Origin: Cyclaneusma minus
Taxonomy: Eukaryota; Ascomycota; Leotiomycetes; Marthamycetales; Marthamycetaceae
Direction of reading: 5' to 3'
Length of the DNA: 64,000 bases
NCBI GenBank assembly: GCA_037179335.1
Contig: JAKZHN010000061.1
Span: 1-64,000, forward strand
A program made the translations under genes and the position numbers. Below are positions 37,187 through 47,093 of the stretch, one piece after another; the stretch's first letter is position 1, and every line of letters starts with the position of its first letter. Under the pieces are notes generated by a model, which worked only from the letters and a program-made list of their open reading frames with translations, was not told the origin of the DNA and ran no database searches.

Positions 37187-37263
37187 TCGCATGATGAAAG
37201 CAATGAAAATAGGTACTATGATCTGATTTCTTTGACGACCATTGAGTTGCCTACCTGATGCAA
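37187..37263 (+). ncRNA. box C/D snoRNA candidate 2a
   Basis: Box C ATGATGA 37191, D' CTGA 37223, C' TGACGA 37233, D CTGA 37255: all four boxes are canonical. Targets were not identified. Confidence 0.8.
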
Positions 37264-37538
37264 GTTGCACACCTGCGTCTCAATGCTCTCCTGGGAGTTG
37301 GTTGATGGCGATGTGATGCTGATGCTCATGATACAGGATTCCAGGTTTTCCCACTGGCTTGCTCCACTCTCTGAATTCGTCACTTGACTGAAGCCTTTGA
37401 GTTGATGACGGAAGCGGCTTGGCCAGATGCAATACACGCGCTATAACATCCTGGCAACCAACTCAACTCTCGACTCTGGTTGACGTCCTGGTGTTGCTGA
37501 CTGTGATGTAGGTTGCATTCAGCACCTCCGGAACTGAT

Positions 37539-37597
37539 AGCAGTGAGTCCCTGATAGCAGTGAGTCCTTGATAGCAGTGAGTCCAGTGAGTCCTCCA
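37539..37597 (+). repeat. tandem 17-bp repeat carrying four 5' splice-site copies
   Basis: GATAGCAGTGAGTCCYT is repeated three times and followed by a further AGTGAGTCC. Each copy offers the donor-like CA|GTGAGT, all in front of the intron that holds snoRNA 2b. Confidence 0.85.
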
Positions 37598-37628
37598 CTT
37601 CTCATTCTTCCCTCCCTCTCGTGTATCA

Positions 37629-37708
37629 TCCACATGATGGACGCAAAAATATGTATTAGCTTCCAAACTTGACGTTTGACGAGATCTTTTCAATGCTTCT
37701 GATTGTGG
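37629..37708 (+). ncRNA. box C/D snoRNA candidate 2b, 18S guide
   Basis: Box C-like ATGATGG 37634 and box D CTGA 37699, with flanking CCAC / GTGG able to form the terminal stem. The segment ATGTATTAGCT (37651) is complementary to 18S rRNA AGCTAATACAT, the same target as unit 2k. The D' box after it is weak. Confidence 0.7.
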
Positions 37709-37799
37709 ACTGTGGTGTTTGTTTGGAAATATCGACATTTGAACATGCATCGTTCATGTACTGGTGCTGACGGTCTGATGCATCACAGGTATGCGTATT

Positions 37800-39650
37800 C
37801 TGGCAGTGCTGGACCATTCACGAGCATATGTTTGTATGATGTCGCGGATGTTTTTTATTCTGGCCGTGAAGTTCTGCCTGCAGTGAATCCATTCTTTAAG
37901 CTGGTATGATGGACCGCCATCCATGAATACCTTAGGTAGTATGAAATAAAGTTCTTTGATTGGAACGACGTTGATTCAGATTGACCGCATGCTCGAAGTG
38001 ACGTTGACACGATTCCAGTAACGATATGTCGTTCGGTGAGCACACGGCGAAAATATGCTTGCGAGGAGTAGACCCTTCACGACAAAGTGGTAAGCCTTGC
38101 TTGAAACCGGTCGGTGCTCTCCTGGGACTTCAATCGGTCCCCCTTTGGACTTCAAATCGGTGCCGGGGCTCTTAGTAGTCTAAGCCGGTCTGTCAAAAAA
38201 AAAGATCATTGTGGCGCGTTGTCCCTGTTCAATTTTCAATGTCAGCTTAGTTACTCATAGAGATGGAATGTAAGTCATGCCAGAAGAAAAGCTCTAAGGC
38301 GTCAGATATCGGTGAGTGTCCACATTAAGGTTCGGATCTGAGAAGATGCTGTGCAAGTTTGATCATCATGTAGAACAGCATATCGAAGCAAACAGAAATG
38401 AGAACTGAATAAATACTAACCTAACAATGAGGCAACTGCCAGTATGTTCACCGCGTGACCAGCCGGTGGTTCGAACCCCGGCCTCTAGCTTGGTTTGCCG
38501 GCATGCTGCATAACAGCAATGCTACTGTCAAGGCAAGAAAGATGATCAGTGCTCTATTTGATGAGGATCCACTGCCAAGCTTTCTTTATACCCAAGCTCT
38601 GGCGCCTTGGCAGCAAGCTCTTTGTTGAAGCTGCACAAGACCAACGCGCGACGGCCAAAATGGCGAGCGACATAGCACCTGAAAGTGCGACGAGCAGCTA
38701 AGGTGCACCTTGAGCTGTATGGTTGGTGTGTCAGACATGTTGATGTATTTCCTGACTCCTGTATCCTCGAAAATTCAAGCCTGGGACCTCCCTGGGAGTC
38801 TCAGGTTAGCCCTAGACCTGAATTGCACCAGACTAGGGGGAGTCCTGAGGGTTCCTTTCCGGGACTTGACGCCGTGGCTCCTGAGGACTTCGCGCTGCTC
38901 GAAGAACACGGTGGGGTGGGCAGAAACGATGCTTTTTGGGGACTTGGGTGTGAGCTGGCGTGTAAGGTATTCATGCCCTGAAGAGGGACTTACAGGCGAC
39001 TTGAGCAGGGAGTTCGAACTTGGGGGGACGGAAGCGGACAGGGTTTGCTGCCTGTAGGGTAGCCATGGTTGGGCCATGGAGGTCTGGTGTTCTGGAGAAG
39101 GCCTTCAATCTTGTACTGACGGACGGCGAGGGGCAGGCAGGGAGAGATTCGAGTGTAGTTGCGTTGGATGATAGCTTGTGAAGACGAGTGTTTCGGAGAA
39201 GGTGAAGAGGAGGGTCAGAGTCGAAGTCGGTCCTCGGGTGGTGGCAAGAAGCACGCCGTCTGTTTCTACAGGAACTCAGTCAGCTAATTGAGCGCAACCT
39301 GCAACACGCCTTCAAAGTTGAGGAAACTGGAAAGATGATGGAACTTAGGATCTGAATGGTCAACGATGAGAAACATAGCGTTCTTCTGACATTCGTCTAG
39401 CCAAGTGACCAAGTTTGATGTTGATTGTTGACGTGAGCAACGCCGAACCACTTTGGCTTTCCACACCTTGCCAAGTCACTGAGCCACCATGAGCATAGCT
39501 GGTAGCTGTTAGGATATCACATGTTTTTTTCTGAATACAATTGCACAGCCTTCTATTCCGATCAAGTTCTTCTTGGGTCATGATGCTGACTGTCTATTCC
39601 CTAGTACTTCTGCCTTCCAGCCCGCTTTTTCTGGGCTATTTGCTCACGTG
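37800..39650. other. gap between the first two and the later units of array 2
   Basis: About 1.8 kb without clear box C/D units. At 38430-38486 there is a tRNA-like GGTTCGAACCCC word. A 115-codon plus frame and a 100-codon minus frame overlap at 38710-39077, and neither has a recognisable domain. Whether one transcript spans this gap is unknown. Confidence 0.4.
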
Positions 39651-39716
39651 CCACAGCTCCTTACTATACCTTGGTGAGTGACTTGTCTCGTGTTATTCTC
39701 CTTTTATCCGCACCCT

Positions 39717-39795
39717 TGGCATGATGATAAAAAATTGCGTAATGTCCATTCATAATCTTGTTGATGACCGAAATGTCGGACCAATTACAAACCCT
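39717..39795 (+). ncRNA. box C/D snoRNA candidate 2c
   Basis: Box C ATGATGA 39721, C' TTGATGA 39761. D' and D are not canonical. It sits in the middle of intron 39674-39843 and aligns with unit 2e. Confidence 0.6.
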
Positions 39796-39911
39796 TACAT
39801 GTGCACAAAACTATCTTCCTGTGACGATGCTAACTCGTGACAGATAGCCATACTCAGTCATAAACCGAATAGTGAGTCTCCACTCCCGACTTTCTCTTTC
39901 TATTCTGTGTC

Positions 39912-39985
39912 CTACATGATGACAAAATCCATACCTGTTCTTCTCATTCTGAACTTCCTGACAACAACCCTTGGGTTTGATTTCA
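39912..39985 (+). ncRNA. box C/D snoRNA candidate 2d
   Basis: Box C ATGATGA 39916, D' CTGA 39949, C'-like CTGACAA, D-like TTGA 39977 preceded by AACCCTTGGGT as in unit 2e. Intron 39872-40043. Confidence 0.75.
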
Positions 39986-40175
39986 ACTGCCAAGCTCTGC
40001 ATTCCGTCAAGCCTTGAAATGCGCCCATGCTAACTCGCAACAGATACAACAGATATGCTCAAGATTCATCTCCTGACAAGTATCACAGCCCCTATATTTC
40101 CGGTTCTGGGTCCAGCCTTGGCGTGATCTTGATGGTGAGTCTCCACTTCCTGACCTTTTCTTTTTGTTCTGCGTT

Positions 40176-40250
40176 CTATATGATGACAAACTCCATTAAT
40201 CTTTGGTCGTCTTCTGAAGTCTTTGATGATAACCCTTGGGTCTGATTTTA
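40176..40250 (+). ncRNA. box C/D snoRNA candidate 2e
   Basis: Box C ATGATGA 40180, D' CTGA 40214, C' TTGATGA 40223, D CTGA 40242: all four boxes are canonical. Intron 40135-40310. Targets were not identified. Confidence 0.82.
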
Positions 40251-40378
40251 AACGCAAATGCTTACATGTGAACGAAACTACCTTCATGTGACGATGCTAA
40301 CTCGTGTCAGATACCCATACTCACCGATCAAACGAATAGTGAGTCTCCACCTTCTGACTTCTGTTCCTTTTCTGTACT

Positions 40379-40454
40379 CTACATGATGACAAAAACATTA
40401 CTGGTTTTCCTTCTGAAGCTTATTGACGAGAAACATTGTTTGGGTCTGATTTTA
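40379..40454 (+). ncRNA. box C/D snoRNA candidate 2f
   Basis: Box C ATGATGA 40383, D' CTGA 40413, C' TTGACGA 40423, D CTGA 40446. Intron 40339-40513. Targets were not identified. Confidence 0.82.
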
Positions 40455-40587
40455 ACTACAAAGCCTTCCATTTGGACCAAGTCTGAAAATTTGCCCATGC
40501 TAACTTGCAACAGATACGTTCAATCAGACTTTATCATTCTGACGGCAAGTCTCCCATCTCCTTTTTCTCAGTCTCCGCCCCTAGCCT

Positions 40588-40659
40588 CGACATGATGACA
40601 AAAACCTGAAGCGTGTTTGAAACTCTGTGATAACAAACTTCGCAACCGATCTGACTATA
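40588..40659 (+). ncRNA. box C/D snoRNA candidate 2g
   Basis: Box C ATGATGA 40592, D CTGA 40651; D'/C' are weak (CTGTGATAA). The guide before D, AACTTCGCAACCGAT, is nearly the same as in 2h. The intron (40545-40718) starts with GC instead of GT. Confidence 0.78.
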
Positions 40660-40795
40660 GCTACAAAGCTCAATATGAAATGAGTCCCGTCTTTGTGAAA
40701 AAGCTAACTTGTTGACAGATACTTCACTATATTATATACTCATCTCTTATGACCGTAAGTCTTCCACCCTCCTCCTACTCTCAGTCCCCTAGCCT

Positions 40796-40863
40796 CGACA
40801 TGATGACAAAACACGGGTTGTTTGAAACTCGTGAAAACAAACTTCGCACCCGATCTGACCATT
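40796..40863 (+). ncRNA. box C/D snoRNA candidate 2h
   Basis: Box C ATGATGA 40800, D CTGA 40855. The guide AACTTCGCACCCGAT differs from 2g by one base, so the two are recent duplicates. Intron 40755-40922. Confidence 0.78.
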
Positions 40864-41032
40864 AATCTGAAACTCCACTGGGAACGAATCCTGTATTTGT
40901 GACAAAGCTAACCTTCTGACAGCCTCTCCGCCTACGTCAATCTTTGTGTGAAAAACTGAAAGTGAGCACTCTACTCTAGCCGTGCCCATGTGTGACGGTG
41001 AGCATCCACCTTTCTCTCTTGCCTATCCTCGT

Positions 41033-41107
41033 TGCTATGATGACCCAACCCTTTTCATCATTATTGACTCAAATCGTGGAGAAAAAACAAGTAAAAACCT
41101 GAGCACA
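41033..41107 (+). ncRNA. box C/D snoRNA candidate 2i
   Basis: Box C ATGATGA 41037, D CTGA 41099, internal boxes weak. Intron 40998-41167. Targets were not identified. Confidence 0.7.
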
Positions 41108-41259
41108 TTAAAAAAGCCATTTCTTCTGAATCAGTCCTGTGCATTCCATCATGCTAACTTCTACCAGATGTGGTCCATGTCCTTCTTCATCAAAGTGGAT
41201 GTTCCGCTTTCGTACCCATCTCTCTGGCAGCAAGTACCCTGTGGGTTTCCTTTTCTTCC

Positions 41260-41338
41260 GCTTGATATAACGAACGCAAACATCTCATTTCCAATTTCTG
41301 AGCTTGATTGAAGAAACTATCAAAGCTGTCTGATTGCA
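41260..41338 (+). ncRNA. box C/D snoRNA candidate 2j
   Basis: Box C is weak (TTGATATA near 41262), D' CTGA 41298, C' TTGAAGA 41308, D CTGA 41330. Intron 41230-41401, with a GC donor. Confidence 0.6.
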
Positions 41339-41567
41339 TTACCAAGTCCCTCTATCTGGATAGATCTTGTTTTTGTGAAAGTGCTAATTTGTGTTCTCCA
41401 GTCCTCCCCAAGCATAGCTCAGCTCCGAGCTTCTCTCGATTTCTCTCCCACTTGTCCCTGCTGACGCTCGCCCCTCCGACTTGTACGCTCCGGATCTTTG
41501 ACTTGCTGTATAGTAGTGAGTATTTCATTCCCTGATTTCTGATTTTTCCGGCTCTATTATGCGCCCC

Positions 41568-41648
41568 TGATATGATGATACAAACATACGGTAGACATGT
41601 ATTAGCTGCTGAACCTTCTTGACGAACAAAATGGCTGATCTGATCTCA
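41568..41648 (+). ncRNA. box C/D snoRNA 2k, 18S guide
   Basis: Box C ATGATGA 41572, D' CTGA 41609, C' TTGACGA 41619, D CTGA 41640: all canonical. The guide CATGTATTAGCT (41596-41607) is complementary over 12 nt to the universally conserved 18S segment AGCTAATACATG, with D' one base further. The host intron starts at 41516; its acceptor was not fixed. Confidence 0.85.
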
Positions 41649-42029
41649 ATCTCATCCCCGCAATTGAATGCATTTTGTCTGGTATATTACGATACTGAGT
41701 TCCCTAAAGATAGGTGCTGCTCTGCCATCCGTGTTGCATCTCATTCCTGCTGGGTTTGAGACGTCGTCGAATCAAGGTTTTTAACCAGTGCGCCCTAGAT
41801 TATCCTAGCGGCTCGGAGCGTCTTGCTAGCTGCTGACTTTGAGGTGAGGCCCTGAAATATGCAGGAGAGTATGAAGCATCAGTCAATCAATGACTTTGAT
41901 CTCTTGCGAGTCGAATACGTATCTACCGCTTGTCTTCATGATGTCTGCTTGTGTCTCAGTTCTGCGCCCGCCCAAAGTACATACAGACCGCTGGTTGAGA
42001 GTTGATACTGGAGACTTGATGATAACTTA

Positions 42030-43430
42030 TTTCACTTTTTTTATTTTTTTAATGTCCAATTTATCTATATAGTAGATCTGCAAACGCTATCTATCTTTAG
42101 ATTAAGCTATTTACAGCAGGGAAACCTAATTACAAATAAAAAACCCTATATCCGGATAATTCTCGACTAAGCTATCCCTATTAAAAGTCCAACGCTCAAA
42201 AACTAACATTTCACCGGGATTCCACTAGGGGAGTATTCTAATTAATTAAAAACGTCCAACATACTCTACTAGCAGCCCTACATACCTGCGTTAGCTACCC
42301 CCGCAACATAGTCCATTTAATTATACCTGGCGCTATGCTTCTTTCCCATTAATTAATTCCCCTCATTCCTGCATCCTCCCTCCAATTAGGGCTCAAACTC
42401 ACCTTCCAAATCCTAATCTACCCTTTCCCGGTCCTCCCATTCCATTCCTCTGTTCTCCAATCGCCTTGGCCTGCCATACATTTAACCCAATCCGCTTAAA
42501 ATGCCTACCAATCTTTCGTCACTTTGGTCTTAGGCCCGCGAAGCCCTAGGGTAACCAAGCCTTTAATGCTCTTGTCCCCAGTTTTATACTGGACCCATAG
42601 CGTATTTCTGGAAAAGGGCCTATTAATTAAATGGCGTTAATTAAATAAGGGTCTCTTTTATTTTTTATAGCGCATTGGTAATCGAAAAAGCTGCCATTAA
42701 TTGGTGGATTATTTAGTATAGTATAAATATAAACCGGAATAAGGGAAATTCGGCTGCAAAAATAATATATCTTGGCCTTTTAATTTTAAAAAGCCGCTAT
42801 CCGTATAAATGCATAAGTTCCGTTATTATGCCTTAGTATAATATAATAGCTATTAAGGAATAGGTGCAATGGCTACCGTAAAGGTGGTCACGTGGCAATC
42901 CGCTTAGCTAGAACAGAATTAGCGTCTCTTATAACTAAATATTTACAATTTGGAAACGCCCTTAATTTAAAACCTTAAATAATTAATACAATGTTTTATT
43001 CACTTTTATAACCAGCGTTTTATATTAAATTATACCAAATTAAACGCCCTTTTTTTCAATAATAGCAAAATAAAATAAATAAATTATAATATATATATAT
43101 ATATATATATTAATAGACGGAAAATTTCTAAAATATATAATATTATCGTTATTACCACCACGTTATTGCATAATATAATAATTGCCTGCAGCTAGCATAT
43201 ATATAATTGCACAAGCTTTAATAGCTTGGTGGTATAATTAATTAATTTTGTTAATATGCTATTAACGCTGTCGTTATTTTTTACCAATTGCGGTGGCTAT
43301 TAAAAAAATTGTATTGCCGAGTTCCAAATTGCCGATGCCAAAAAAAAATTAAAACATAGCGTGCTTTATCGAAAAGGCGTTGTTATATAAACCAGGAATC
43401 CATCATTCGCAAAAGGGGCCGCATTGCGCC
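42030..43430. repeat. AT-rich, partly degraded block 3
   Basis: AT-rich with TTAATTAA-type words but milder than blocks 1 and 2. 42100-42600 still has moderate GC, as in a transposon only partly hit by RIP. No coding frame or family could be recognised. A (TA)n microsatellite lies at 43087-43112. Confidence 0.7.
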
Positions 43431-43464
43431 GGCCCCTTACCCTGGTAATCACCCAATTAATCGC

Positions 43465-43595
43465 CGGGTTTTTGCAGAAAGTCGGGGCCCTCTGCGAAAA
43501 TCGAACCCGCAACCTTGCGTAAGCGTGGAAACCACATTACACAAGATCTGCCAAGCCAGCAGTAACGAAAGTTACCACTGATCCACGAAGGCACT
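43465..43595 (-). repeat. tRNA-derived element (possible SINE)
   Basis: On the minus strand an A-box-like GGATCAGTGGTAAC (near 43582-43568) is followed about 55 nt later by a B-box-like GGTTGCGGGTTCGATTTTC (near 43513-43495). That is RNA polymerase III promoter spacing. The stems do not close as a clean tRNA, so this is more likely a tRNA-derived SINE or pseudogene. It sits at the edge of AT-rich block 3. Confidence 0.45.
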
Positions 43596-43599
43596 TATT

Positions 43600-44216
43600 T
43601 CACTTACAGTTGAGTTTTGAGAAATTGATCTAACATCGAGCACCAGACGTGAAGAAGATATCCGCTCAGCTGATTCGAGTGTAGCTGCATTATCAACCTC
43701 CTCTTTTGACTTGGCTTGTTGGCTGAGTGAGAAATTCATTCATGACAAGGAGGTTCGATCCGAGCCGGCGGCCTCACCTACCTGGGATGAGGCTTTTTAG
43801 CAGCTGGCAAGGTGGTGAAGAATTTTGCAACAGTAATTATCATTGGTCAGTGGCTTGGACAAAGAGTAGGCCGAATGCAGTTTTTCTTTGAGCAAACCTA
43901 GGCTAACCCCGTTGTTCAAGCTTCGTGACAAAGGGGCCATGTCCCACAAAGAACCATGCGTTTGTTTACGTTGACACCTTCATTCACACTTTTTGAGATT
44001 GCTGGCAGCTTCTCCTAGACGACAACCGACAAGACGCATACCAGAAATACCGCAGTGCCATCTTTCATAATCGCTGGTTGACGAGCTAGCAATTTAAAAT
44101 CCCGTTATCCCAATATTTCATACTAGGGGAGAAACAGAACATCCAACAAACAGAGTGACGTACAAAAAAAGCAAGATAGTCGTGACCCTCGGGGTCAGCA
44201 AGGGTCAACAACCAAA
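43600..44216. other. region upstream of kinase gene
   Basis: No gene was seen. Another B-box-like word (GAGGTTCGATCC, 43750) follows a TGGCTGAGTGAGA word at 43717, perhaps a second tRNA-like relic. The remainder is presumably the kinase promoter. Confidence 0.4.
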
Positions 44217-46477
44217 ATGGCGGCCTCACCGCCCGTACGTGATACTCTTCTTCCAGGAACTTCTTGTAGAAGTTTCTCCTCCACACCTATCCCCAAAACT
44301 TTCTCATTGTCTAAAACCACGCAAGACTTCACATTTCCTCAAGCTAACTGATCTCTCGATTTGTAGTTGACCGGTGCAGCGGAACAAAAACGTCGCGCTA
44401 CAGCCTGGCTGAACAGCCACACCTCCTGGGCGAACGGGCTCGGCTACGGCTGGCAGCCACATAAACTGATTGGCACCGGGGGCTATGGCATTGTTGGAAG
44501 CTTCAAATACGACACTGGGAATGGCATTAACGACGAACGCGACAGTAATGGATACTCTTGCATTGTCGTCAAGCAATCGCTCGAGAACGATCGTGGGACC
44601 GGCTGTGAAGCCGAAGGCAATAGACTCAAGCGCTACAATAACAAAGATAGAAGCTGTGAGCATATCGTCAAGATCCTAGCAGGTCATTTCAAAGAAAGGG
44701 GGGTAGATTTGCGGCATCAGGAAGAGAAGATGGTCGAGAGAATCTACTTGGAGTATATGAACGGTGGCGACCTTAAAAAATGTCGCCCACATCTTTCTAA
44801 AAAGTATCTCAGTATCCAGCTTTGAGTATTGACAGATGACTGACTTGGGGGCGCTGCATAGGGACCCTAATGGAGAGCACAGACTAGACGAGGCAAATTT
44901 GTGGTCGCTCTTTTTGTGCCTTACGAAGGCGCTGATGGCTATGCATTACGCGCACGAGGATGACCCAAGTCAGGGAGACGGTCAACCGGAAGTTGGTACG
45001 CTGGGCCTTCTCTAAAAATTCGATGCTTCAAACCTCACTAACCATTGCCATCAAGCTCATTTTGATCTCAAGCTCGCAAACGGTACAAATCCCATCATTC
45101 GGGTTGCATACTACAGTACCAGCAGCTAAAAGAAATTCTTAGTCTTTATACAGGAAGGCGATGATAAGTACCCAGGCGACGAGCACGAGGTTTGGTACAC
45201 AGCCAAGGTAAGCTGTTTAATATACCTTCTGGTATCGACAATTTCATTGACTTAATATGACCTAGTTAGGAGATTTTGGTCTGGCCAAGGAGATACGTAA
45301 GCCTGTGGAAATTTTCGATTTTCGAGAGTTCAGCAATAGAGGTACAAGGGGGTGGATGGCGCCTGTAAGTTGCAAGTCCGCGCTATGGCCCCCTCGTGAC
45401 TCGACGCGGGTGGATCGACTACCTACCTAGGTATCCACACTTGGGCTAGTAGCATCGCGAGTGAGCACTAACAGGATCCAGGAACAAGGTGGGGGAAGTG
45501 AGAATTGGATACATACTTCTGAGGTCGGGAAGTACGATTTCGCGAAGTACGATTTCGGGAGTCCAACTAACGTTTGGTAATTCTAAAGACTCCCTGCAAG
45601 AGAACATCCATTGAAACCAACCAAGCTAACCACAGTCAGGGGTATTGGTGTCATTATGTACATAGTCTGCACGGACATGCCCCGCCCGCCGGGGGAGGAA
45701 ATGTCCTTTCAATTGAATTACATCCCTCGGCTCTCCTTGAGCGAAGGATTTGGTAAGTCGCCTCCCAAGTTTTTCAACATTTTCAAGTCCTCCAACCCTT
45801 CCACATTCCTCGAGTTCTACCAGACCCATTCTTTGTGCTCCTTACCAACGTCAAAGTTCACATATTGTGGCCAAAGACGAAACTCACACATGAACTAATC
45901 TCATACACACTGTCTAGGGCGCGAGCTCTTCAAGAACAAACAGGCCAAAACCCTCTCCAGAACCATTCGCACACTGATACTCGAATGTCTACTCGTCGAG
46001 CCCACCTTGCGGCCTACCGTTGTCTCGTTGCGCAACCGCGTCCAGCGCGGTTACAACGCCGTGCTACATGAACTCGATATAGCACGCGAGGCTGGAATCG
46101 TAGAGTTTTTCCCCAACGCGGACCAGACCTTCAGTGGACGGGGACTGGCCGAGCCAGCTGCTCATGTTTTCGCCGACGATCCCTATCTGATGCAGGTGTT
46201 TCAAGAGGGGGAATTTCAGCCCGCAGACATAACACATTCTTTACGGCCTTTGAGCTCCTCTGAGTCGAGTGCGAGTATAAATGAGAAGAAGAGGAAGAGG
46301 AGTGACAGTCCAGAGGATTACAAGTCTGAGGAGCCGGAGAGGAAGAAGAAGAGGGAGGAGACGGTGGGGAAGAGTAAACAGAAATCGGGGAAGACCACAC
46401 AGAAATCGACGAAGAGTCCAAAGCAGGTGAAGAGGCGAATTGGTGGCCCTGCTGCCTTTTTTGGACATTATTCATGA
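44217..46477 (+). CDS. protein kinase, many introns, possible frameshift
   Basis: A Ser/Thr-type kinase of a fungal group I cannot name. Exon 1 (44217-44234) encodes MAASPP and joins in frame to 44367. All core motifs are visible: glycine loop GTGGYGIVG, VVK lysine, HFDLKLAN catalytic loop (split at 45055), DFGLAKEI, and GTRGWMAP followed by EQ after an intron. Later exons join in frame at 45056-45082, 45158-45207, 45266-45364, 45482-45576, 45640-45752 and 45918-46477. They end in a charged tail (KKRKRSDSPED, then Lys/Arg-rich), which suggests a nuclear protein. One junction fails: between 44367-44820 and the exon with MTDLGALHRD (from 44836) no normal-sized intron keeps the frame. A frameshift, unusual splice or sequence error must lie near 44800-44836. 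If real, the gene may be dead despite intact motifs. Confidence 0.75.
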
Positions 46478-46499
46478 GTCTCCCATTAACAAACGAAGT

Positions 46500-46710
46500 C
46501 AACCACATTCAAGGAAGGCAGGATTGGGTAATTTGTGCGCTTGCTGCCTTCCTTGAATGTGGATCATAAGTCCCCCATGATTAAGAGAAATCAACCACAT
46601 CCAAGAAAGGCAGCAGGCGAGCAAATTACCCAATCCCGATACGGGGAGGTGGTGACAATAAATACTGATACAGGGCTCTTTTGGGTCTTGTAATTGGAAC
46701 GAGTATAGTT
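46500..46710 (+). rRNA. rearranged 18S rRNA fragments
   Basis: 46592-46710 matches 18S rRNA from CCACATCCAAGRAAGGCAGC through AAATTACCCAATCC and GACAATAAATA to TCTTGTAATTGGAA, with scattered changes. 46521-46562 is the same 18S segment inverted, and 46501-46520 is a further short sense piece, making a 19-bp perfect hairpin with the end of the inverted piece. Short flanking words (AAGTCAACCACAT / AAATCAACCACAT) are directly repeated. The minus-strand frame through here is only antisense rRNA. Confidence 0.88.
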
Positions 46711-47093
46711 GAAATCCCTTTCCCTTGTTGGGGGGTTTAGCGAGGTCGCTCGCGTAGGCGGCAACATCCAGCTTCTTCGGTAATTTTCTTCCTAAGGAGA
46801 GTCGGACAACCTGATACAAGGCACAGCCCAATCCTGCCGAACAAATACCCCGGGACCAATCAATATCATGTATTTCTCGATTAACTCTTGCATGTAGAGT
46901 AACTCCTGCAGGTGTTAAAGCAACCTCCCCTGAAGTTTGCCTCGCTATCCGTCCGCTTGCACCCATTGATCATCTTTTCTACGCGAAGAAGCAGCTCGCC
47001 GACGAGCGGACATGAAAAAGGCGGACAGAACCTGTAGTCCAACGTGAGGTTCGCATCGTCGCTCGCAGGCGGCAGGCCTCTCTGTCTCTGTCT
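46711..47093. other. intergenic
   Basis: No gene or recognisable rRNA beyond 46710. It lies downstream of both the kinase and the UstYa-like gene, which converge here. Confidence 0.5.

Larger units (their letters stand above)
37140..41700 (+). ncRNA. snoRNA host transcript 2: serial introns with box C/D snoRNAs
   Basis: Introns are well defined from 39674 on: 39674-39843, 39872-40043, 40135-40310, 40339-40513, 40545-40718, 40755-40922, 40998-41167, 41230-41401, and one starting at 41516. They are 168-176 nt long, start GTGAGT/GTAAGT (two start GCAAGT), and end TGCTAACTNGNNACAG or close variants. Mini-exons are 28, 91, 28, 31, 36, 75, 62 and 114 nt and have no shared open frame. Two more introns of the same design lie at about 37140-37340 and 37584-37789. 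Every intron has one box C/D core in its middle. This is the organisation of a non-coding snoRNA host gene. Confidence 0.85.

Noticed and set aside
38429..38486. tRNA gene (GAGGC ... GGTTCGAACCCC ... GCCTC)
   Set aside because: Only 57 nt between the pairing ends and no A box at the right distance; too short for a tRNA.
28000..41700. CRISPR-like array because of regular repeats
   Set aside because: Repeats are long, diverged and spaced 170-670 bp, with intron and box C/D structure; the genome is eukaryotic.
46499..46966. 155-codon minus-strand open frame
   Set aside because: It runs antisense through 18S rRNA fragments; its apparent protein sequence is reverse-strand rRNA.
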